Shown one piece after another: positions 59,971 through 64,000 of a DNA stretch of 64,000 nucleotides. Under the pieces are notes generated by a model. The model was not told where the DNA came from. It saw only the letters and a list, made by a program, of their open reading frames with translations, and did not search any database. This DNA comes from Rhodoferax potami. GTDB taxonomy: Bacteria > Pseudomonadota > Gammaproteobacteria > Burkholderiales > Burkholderiaceae_C. Location of the stretch: assembly GCF_032193765.1 (NCBI RefSeq), contig NZ_JAVBIJ010000001.1, forward strand, positions 2,976,001-3,040,000, given 5' to 3'. Every line of letters starts with the position of its first letter. The stretch's first letter is position 1. Position numbers and translations under genes: made by a program.

Positions 59971-61842
59971 TCAGGCCGTGGGTTTGATGATGAAAGGCAG
60001 GGCGTCGTCGTGCAGCCCCTCGACCAAGGTGTGGCGGTGTTTCAAGACAGCCCGTTGGTTCAGCGAGCCCTTGTCGGTGATCTCGCCCTTTTCGGCGGAC
60101 GGTGGCTCCACCATCAGCAGTGCGCGGGCGATGCGGCTTGCACTGCCTGTGGCTTCGCGGGCCAGCTGATCGATAACAGCCTCTATACGCTGGCGCACTG
60201 GCGCACTCTGGACCACATCCGCCCAAGGCGCATCCGCAGGAAGATTTGCGACGTCGCGACAAGCCGCAGACAAGAACAGCAGCGCCCCGACTTCTTTGCG
60301 GTTCAGTCCGGTAATCACCGCGTCCTGGATGTAGGGCGCGCCCGACACCACGATCTTGGCGCGCATGGGGCCCACGCTGACGAAGGTACCCGTGGAGAGC
60401 TTGAAGTCCTCTGCGATCCGGCCATCAAAGCGCAGGCCACGGTGGATATCAGACTCGGAAATCCACTTCACCGCATCGCCAGTGCAGAGGTAACCTTCCT
60501 CATCAAATGCATCCCGGGTGGCAGCCTCGGTACGCCAATAGCCGGGGGTCACGTTGGGCCCGCGGTAGCGCACTTCGGTTTTGCCATCCACCTCCACCAG
60601 CTTGAGCGTCATGCCCGGCACCGGCACGCCGATGTCGCCGGACGCCACATCCGGGCTGTTCACGAACATGGCAGAGGGCGAAGACTCGGTCATGCCGAGC
60701 CCGGTGGCCATCACAATGCGCTCGCCGATGGCGGACTCCTGGATAGCGTGGAGCTTGTCCCACACCGGCTGAGACAACCCTGCACCGGAATAGAAGAACA
60801 CCTTCAGGCGCGACAGCAAGGTGGTGCGCAACGCCTCATCCGACTCCATGGCCGACGCGATCATCTCGAAGCCGGTGGGCACATTGAAGTACACCGTCGG
60901 CGCTATCTCCCGCAGGTTACGTAGCGTCTCGCCAATAAGCGCCGCAGTGGGCTTGCCGTCATCGATGTACAGCGTGCCACCGTGTTGCAGGGTGAGCCCG
61001 AAATTGTGGTTGCCACCAAACGTGTGATTCCAGGGCAGCCAGTCCACCAACACGGGTGGTGCTTCGGCAAACACGGGCAAGGACAAGGAGATCTGCTGCA
61101 GGTTGGCACACCACATGCGCTGTGTGTTGATGACCGGCTTGGGCAGCTTGGTGGAACCGCTGGTGAACAAGAACTTCACGATGGTGCCCGGGCCGGTGGC
61201 ATGCATGGCAGCGTCCACAGCGGGCGTGGCCGTTGTGGCCAACAGGGACGCGTAGAAAGTTGCCGCCCGGCCTTGCATGTGCCCGGCTGCAGCTACCACT
61301 TCGACATCCGGGCCGACCGTGGCGGCGAAGCCAGCGCCATAGCGTGATGCATCTGCCACAAACACCAGCCCCGGCGTCAGGGTGTCCATCACGTGGCGCA
61401 GCTTCTCGTAGTCCTGGCTCACGGTGGCATAGGCTGGAGACACCGGGCAATAGGGCACGCCGGCATACAGGCAACCCAGCGCCATCATGGCGTGCTCGAG
61501 GCTGTTCTCGCTCAGGATGACGACTGGCCGTTCCGGGCTCAAGCCCCGGTCTAATAGCGCCTGCCCGATGCTGCGGGCGCTTTCCAGCGCCTGGGCATAG
61601 GTGATGTGCAGCCATTCGCCGGTCGTGCCGTCCGGCAACTGCCGGCGTCGGGCCAGGAAAGTCTGCTCCGGCGTGATCTCCGCCCAATGCACTAGGTAGT
61701 CAGCGATCCGGCGGGCATAGGCACCCAATGCCAGATCAGCCTGCAGATACCGGACGCCGGGCGCGCCGTCAGTGACGGTAATGCGGGTAACGCCGAATTT
61801 GGTCTCGCGGTAACGCGGGGTGGGGAGTTGCATGTCGCTCAT
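59971..61842 (-). CDS. Feruloyl-CoA synthase-like acyl-CoA ligase
   Basis: 623 residues, ANL superfamily. The AMP-binding core motif is FLFTSGSTKLPKPVINTQRM in pieces, the A5 region GLGMTESSPSAMF and the A7/A8 hinge YLCTGDAVKW and LRFDGRIAEDFKLSTGTFVSVG. The length and these forms match feruloyl-CoA synthases, which activate hydroxycinnamates with ATP and CoA. The start MSDMQLP lies four bases after the crotonase stop, so the genes are coupled. Substrate could be ferulate, p-coumarate or a relative. Confidence 0.87.
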   Translation of the reverse strand: MSDMQLPTPRYRETKFGVTRITVTDGAPGVRYLQADLALGAYARRIADYLVHWAEITPEQTFLARRRQLPDGTTGEWLHITYAQALESARSIGQALLDRGLSPERPVVILSENSLEHAMMALGCLYAGVPYCPVSPAYATVSQDYEKLRHVMDTLTPGLVFVADASRYGAGFAATVGPDVEVVAAAGHMQGRAATFYASLLATTATPAVDAAMHATGPGTIVKFLFTSGSTKLPKPVINTQRMWCANLQQISLSLPVFAEAPPVLVDWLPWNHTFGGNHNFGLTLQHGGTLYIDDGKPTAALIGETLRNLREIAPTVYFNVPTGFEMIASAMESDEALRTTLLSRLKVFFYSGAGLSQPVWDKLHAIQESAIGERIVMATGLGMTESSPSAMFVNSPDVASGDIGVPVPGMTLKLVEVDGKTEVRYRGPNVTPGYWRTEAATRDAFDEEGYLCTGDAVKWISESDIHRGLRFDGRIAEDFKLSTGTFVSVGPMRAKIVVSGAPYIQDAVITGLNRKEVGALLFLSAACRDVANLPADAPWADVVQSAPVRQRIEAVIDQLAREATGSASRIARALLMVEPPSAEKGEITDKGSLNQRAVLKHRHTLVEGLHDDALPFIIKPTA

Positions 61843-61846
61843 GGCC

Positions 61847-62644
61847 TCAGTCCTGCTTGCGTACCTTGGCGGCACGGCCTTCCAAGAAGTCGTTCAGACG
61901 GGTCTTGGCTTCCGGTGCGCTCTGGGCAATAGCGGCCATCATGGCTTCAGTGAACAGCCCTTGGTCGGCCGGTTGCTCTGCAATGCGCGGCAAGGCGTGC
62001 ATCAGGGCGTAGTTCGTCAGAGGTGCGTTCTGCGCCACTCGCACCGCCAGCTCAACGGCCTTGTCGAAGGCAGCACCTTCCGGCACCAGGTATTGCGCAA
62101 GACCAATGCGCTCACCATCCTGCGCGTTGTACACACGGCCGGTGAGCATCATGTCGGTCATACGGGCCGCACCGATCAATTTGGGAATGCGCACCGCACC
62201 GCCGCCGCCCACAAAAATGCCGCGGGAACCCTCCGGCAAAGCATAGAAAGTGGATGCATCCGCAACTCGAATGTGGCAAGCGCTTGCCAACTCCAAGCCC
62301 CCACCCACCACGGCGCCTTGCAGAGCTGCGATCACAGGAACGGGCCCGTATTGCACACGCTCCAGCGCGGCGTGCCACATGCGGGAATGGTGCAAGCCCT
62401 GGCCGGCATCACGCTCTTTGAGCTCACTCAAGTCCAGACCTGCACAGAAGTGCGGCCCCTCGCCGGCGATCACGGCAGACCGCACGCCTTCGGGCATGTT
62501 TTCGAACAGATCCCGCAGGGCGAGGATGAGTCCGTCGTTCAGGGCGTTGCGCTTGGCGCCGCGGGTCAGGCGGATCACCGCCACCTCTTGTTCCTCACCG
62601 AGGCGTTCGAAATGGATATCGGGGTGTTGCGTAAAAGTTTTCAT
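61847..62644 (-). CDS. Enoyl-CoA hydratase/isomerase (crotonase) family protein
   Basis: 265 residues from MKTFTQHPD. Oxyanion-hole segments are HFCAGLDLSELK (about 78-90) and GAVVGGGLELASACHIRVA (about 118-136); the acidic residue in ALPEGSRGIF (about 146) is one of the two catalytic Glu positions. It does not look like the classical hydroxycinnamoyl-CoA hydratase-lyase (Ech/HCHL), supporting a hydration step without retro-aldol cleavage. It is first in the operon, 12 bases after a MarR-type palindrome. Confidence 0.88.
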   Translation of the reverse strand: MKTFTQHPDIHFERLGEEQEVAVIRLTRGAKRNALNDGLILALRDLFENMPEGVRSAVIAGEGPHFCAGLDLSELKERDAGQGLHHSRMWHAALERVQYGPVPVIAALQGAVVGGGLELASACHIRVADASTFYALPEGSRGIFVGGGGAVRIPKLIGAARMTDMMLTGRVYNAQDGERIGLAQYLVPEGAAFDKAVELAVRVAQNAPLTNYALMHALPRIAEQPADQGLFTEAMMAAIAQSAPEAKTRLNDFLEGRAAKVRKQD

Positions 62645-62656
62645 AATGGCGCAATT

Positions 62657-62677
62657 TTGGTTATAGTTAATAACCAA
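62657..62677. promoter_or_regulatory. MarR-type operator in the divergent promoter region
   Basis: TTGGTTAT and ATAACCAA form a perfect 8-base inverted repeat around a 5-base spacer, 12 bases before the crotonase start. A TATAAC-like -10 overlaps it on the minus strand. Binding of the MarR protein encoded nearby would block transcription. Confidence 0.7.
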
Positions 62678-62792
62678 ATCAAGTCACTTGAACGCTCTTT
62701 TTCTAGGTAGTTTCCCTTGCCATCCTTCCCGGAAAGCACGTAATCAGGGAGGCTGCCCCCGTGCGTCCACAGACAACTAACAGGAGACAACC

Positions 62793-63677
62793 ATGGACTA
62801 CAAAAACCTGCGCGCCATCGATATCCACACCCACGCGGAAGTGAGTTGCTGGAACCCGTTTGACAACTACGGCGAGGAGTACGACCGCGCCGCCGACAAG
62901 TACTTCAAAAACGGGCGACGCCCCACGATTGCAGAAACCGTGGCCTATTACCGCGAACAGAAAGTCGGCTTGGTGATGTTCACCGTGGACGCCGAGTCCA
63001 AAATGGGCCGCCGCCGCATTCCCAACGAAGAGATTGCCGAAGCCGCCAAAGCTAATAGCGACATGATGACGGCCTTTGCCAGCATCGACCCGCACAAAGG
63101 CAAGATGGGTGCGCGCGAGGCGCGCAAGCTGATCGAGGAGCACGGCATCAAGGGCTTCAAGTTCCACCCCACGGTGCAGGCCTACCACCCCTACGACAAG
63201 ATGGCTTGGCCCATTTACGAGGTGATCGCCGAATACGGCATGCCGGCCATTTTCCACACCGGCCACAGTGGCATCGGCAGCGGCATGCGCTGCGGCGGCG
63301 GACTGCGGCTCGAATACAGCAACCCCATGCACCTCGACGATGTGGCCATCGACTTCCCGGACATGCAAATCGTCATGGCCCACCCCAGCTTCCCATGGCA
63401 AGACGAGGCCTTGAGCGTGGCCACCCACAAGCCCAACGTCTGGATTGACCTGTCGGGCTGGAGCCCCAAATACTTTCCCAAGCAACTGGTGCAATACGCC
63501 AACACCCTGCTCAAAGACCGCGTCTTGTTCGGCTCGGACTACCCGCTCATCACCCCGGAACGGTGGATGAAAGACTTTCAGGAAGCAGGCTTCAAACCCG
63601 AGGTGATGCCCGGCATCCTGAAAGACAACGCGGTGCGCTTGCTGCGCCTCGACCCGACGGCGGTAGCCGGCGAGTAA
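62793..63677 (+). CDS. Amidohydrolase-family metal enzyme (ACMSD-like; possible CouO-type hydrolase)
   Basis: 294 residues. Metal-binding residues of an amidohydrolase barrel are visible: Asp10-x-His12-x-His14 (AIDIHTHAE), GFKFHP, the His pair in FHTGHSG, His in VMAHPSFPW and the C-terminal Asp in LFGSDYPLIT. The family includes decarboxylases (ACMSD, gamma-resorcylate) and hydrolases. As it is divergent from a CoA-ligase, hydratase and dehydrogenase set, a hydrolytic cleavage of the beta-keto-aryl-propionyl-CoA, as reported for CouO of Rhodococcus, is the attractive role; this is inference. An AGGAG site precedes the start. Confidence 0.85.
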   Translation: MDYKNLRAIDIHTHAEVSCWNPFDNYGEEYDRAADKYFKNGRRPTIAETVAYYREQKVGLVMFTVDAESKMGRRRIPNEEIAEAAKANSDMMTAFASIDPHKGKMGAREARKLIEEHGIKGFKFHPTVQAYHPYDKMAWPIYEVIAEYGMPAIFHTGHSGIGSGMRCGGGLRLEYSNPMHLDDVAIDFPDMQIVMAHPSFPWQDEALSVATHKPNVWIDLSGWSPKYFPKQLVQYANTLLKDRVLFGSDYPLITPERWMKDFQEAGFKPEVMPGILKDNAVRLLRLDPTAVAGE

Positions 63678-63685
63678 AGCGCGGC

Positions 63686-64000
63686 TCAGTTGGCTGGGGT
63701 ATAGACCTTTTGCAGCAGGCGGATCAGGGTTTTGCGCTCTGCGTCCGTTAAGCGGGAGGTGGCATCCATCTCGAGGTCAAAGGCCGTTTGCTCGGCCTGC
63801 GCCATCAGCTCTACCCCCTGGGGCGTGAGGTGCACGCCCATGGCCCGGCCATCGCTTGGGTGGGGCAGTCGCTCAATCAGACCCCGCCGCTCCAGTGTGG
63901 CAATCAACCCCACGAGATTGGGCGGCAACACGTTGAGTGCTGCGCACAGCTGGCGGGACGTGATGCCCGGATTGTGGGCGACCAGCGAGAGCACCGAGAA
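63686..64000 (-). CDS. MarR family transcriptional regulator, partial
   Basis: The 105 C-terminal residues are visible; the start lies beyond the right edge. The winged helix-turn-helix is clear: GITSRQLCAALNVLPPNLVGLIATLERRGLIERLPHPSDGRAMGVHLTPQG. The C-terminal dimerisation helix (LTDAERKTLIRLLQKVY) is complete. It is convergent with the amidohydrolase gene and probably binds the palindrome 1 kb away. In related clusters such regulators are released by hydroxycinnamoyl-CoA esters. Confidence 0.9.
   Translation of the reverse strand, partial: FSVLSLVAHNPGITSRQLCAALNVLPPNLVGLIATLERRGLIERLPHPSDGRAMGVHLTPQGVELMAQAEQTAFDLEMDATSRLTDAERKTLIRLLQKVYTPAN

Overview
The window reads as chromosomal DNA of a Burkholderiales bacterium, most likely Comamonadaceae (Rhodoferax/Polaromonas/Acidovorax-like). 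Reasons: high GC, the gene orders argS-SPOR-dsbA and lptA-lptB-rpoN, a PhaM-type PHA granule regulator, DUF3567 and DUF3108 proteins, Bug/TctC-type binding proteins, and several copies of a short palindromic repeat that I associate with this family. I see no rRNA, tRNA, CRISPR array, prophage or insertion sequence. Coding is dense and no gap exceeds 300 bases.

Layout. 1-3.7 kb: a truncated EAL protein, a small HNH protein, DUF2177 and PilZ proteins, and a tautomerase gene pair divergent from a LysR regulator. 3.7-7.4 kb: a GntR regulator overlapping a polar amino-acid ABC transporter operon. 7.4-12 kb: pgpA-pncC, an orphan solute-binding protein, a fluoroacetate-dehalogenase-like hydrolase with an SDR, and a SEC-C protein. 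12-16.5 kb: an FMN glutamate-synthase-like protein coupled to an orphan hybrid-sensor histidine kinase. 16.5-25.4 kb (minus): argS, SPOR, dsbA, DHH phosphoesterase, then lptA-lptB-rpoN-RNA methyltransferase-PIN as one overlapping string. 25.5-32 kb: a PsiF-repeat protein, ubiA, oxyR, an EamA transporter, a coiled-coil membrane protein and recG. 32-38.5 kb: a Bug protein, a possible thiol enzyme, queA, a phytase-like exported protein and tgt. 38.5-44.1 kb (minus): phaM, a FIST sensor and two chemoreceptors sharing a near-identical signalling domain. 44.2-47.7 kb: a copper/periplasm cluster (PepSY, two DUF2946, PCu(A)C, YcnI). 47.8-55.4 kb: DksA-like, MarC, the formaldehyde-detoxification operon (FAH protein, adhC, fghA), paired DUF3108 genes, DUF3567 and purU. 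55.5-58 kb: a third chemoreceptor and psd. 58-64 kb: an aromatic-acid CoA cluster (Bug protein, SDR, feruloyl-CoA-synthase-like ligase, crotonase, divergent amidohydrolase, MarR).

The most interesting points are: (1) the 58-64 kb cluster holds the complete enzyme set expected of a CoA-dependent, hydrolytic (cou/phd-type) hydroxycinnamate side-chain pathway, with a matching MarR operator; (2) a dispersed repeat of about 60 bp occurs seven times and has been built into proteins, including the entire signal peptide of a YcnI copper protein and an insert in RpoN; (3) about ten genes carry a -10-like hexamer exactly six bases before the start codon, suggesting leaderless transcription. I found no obviously new defence or mobile system.
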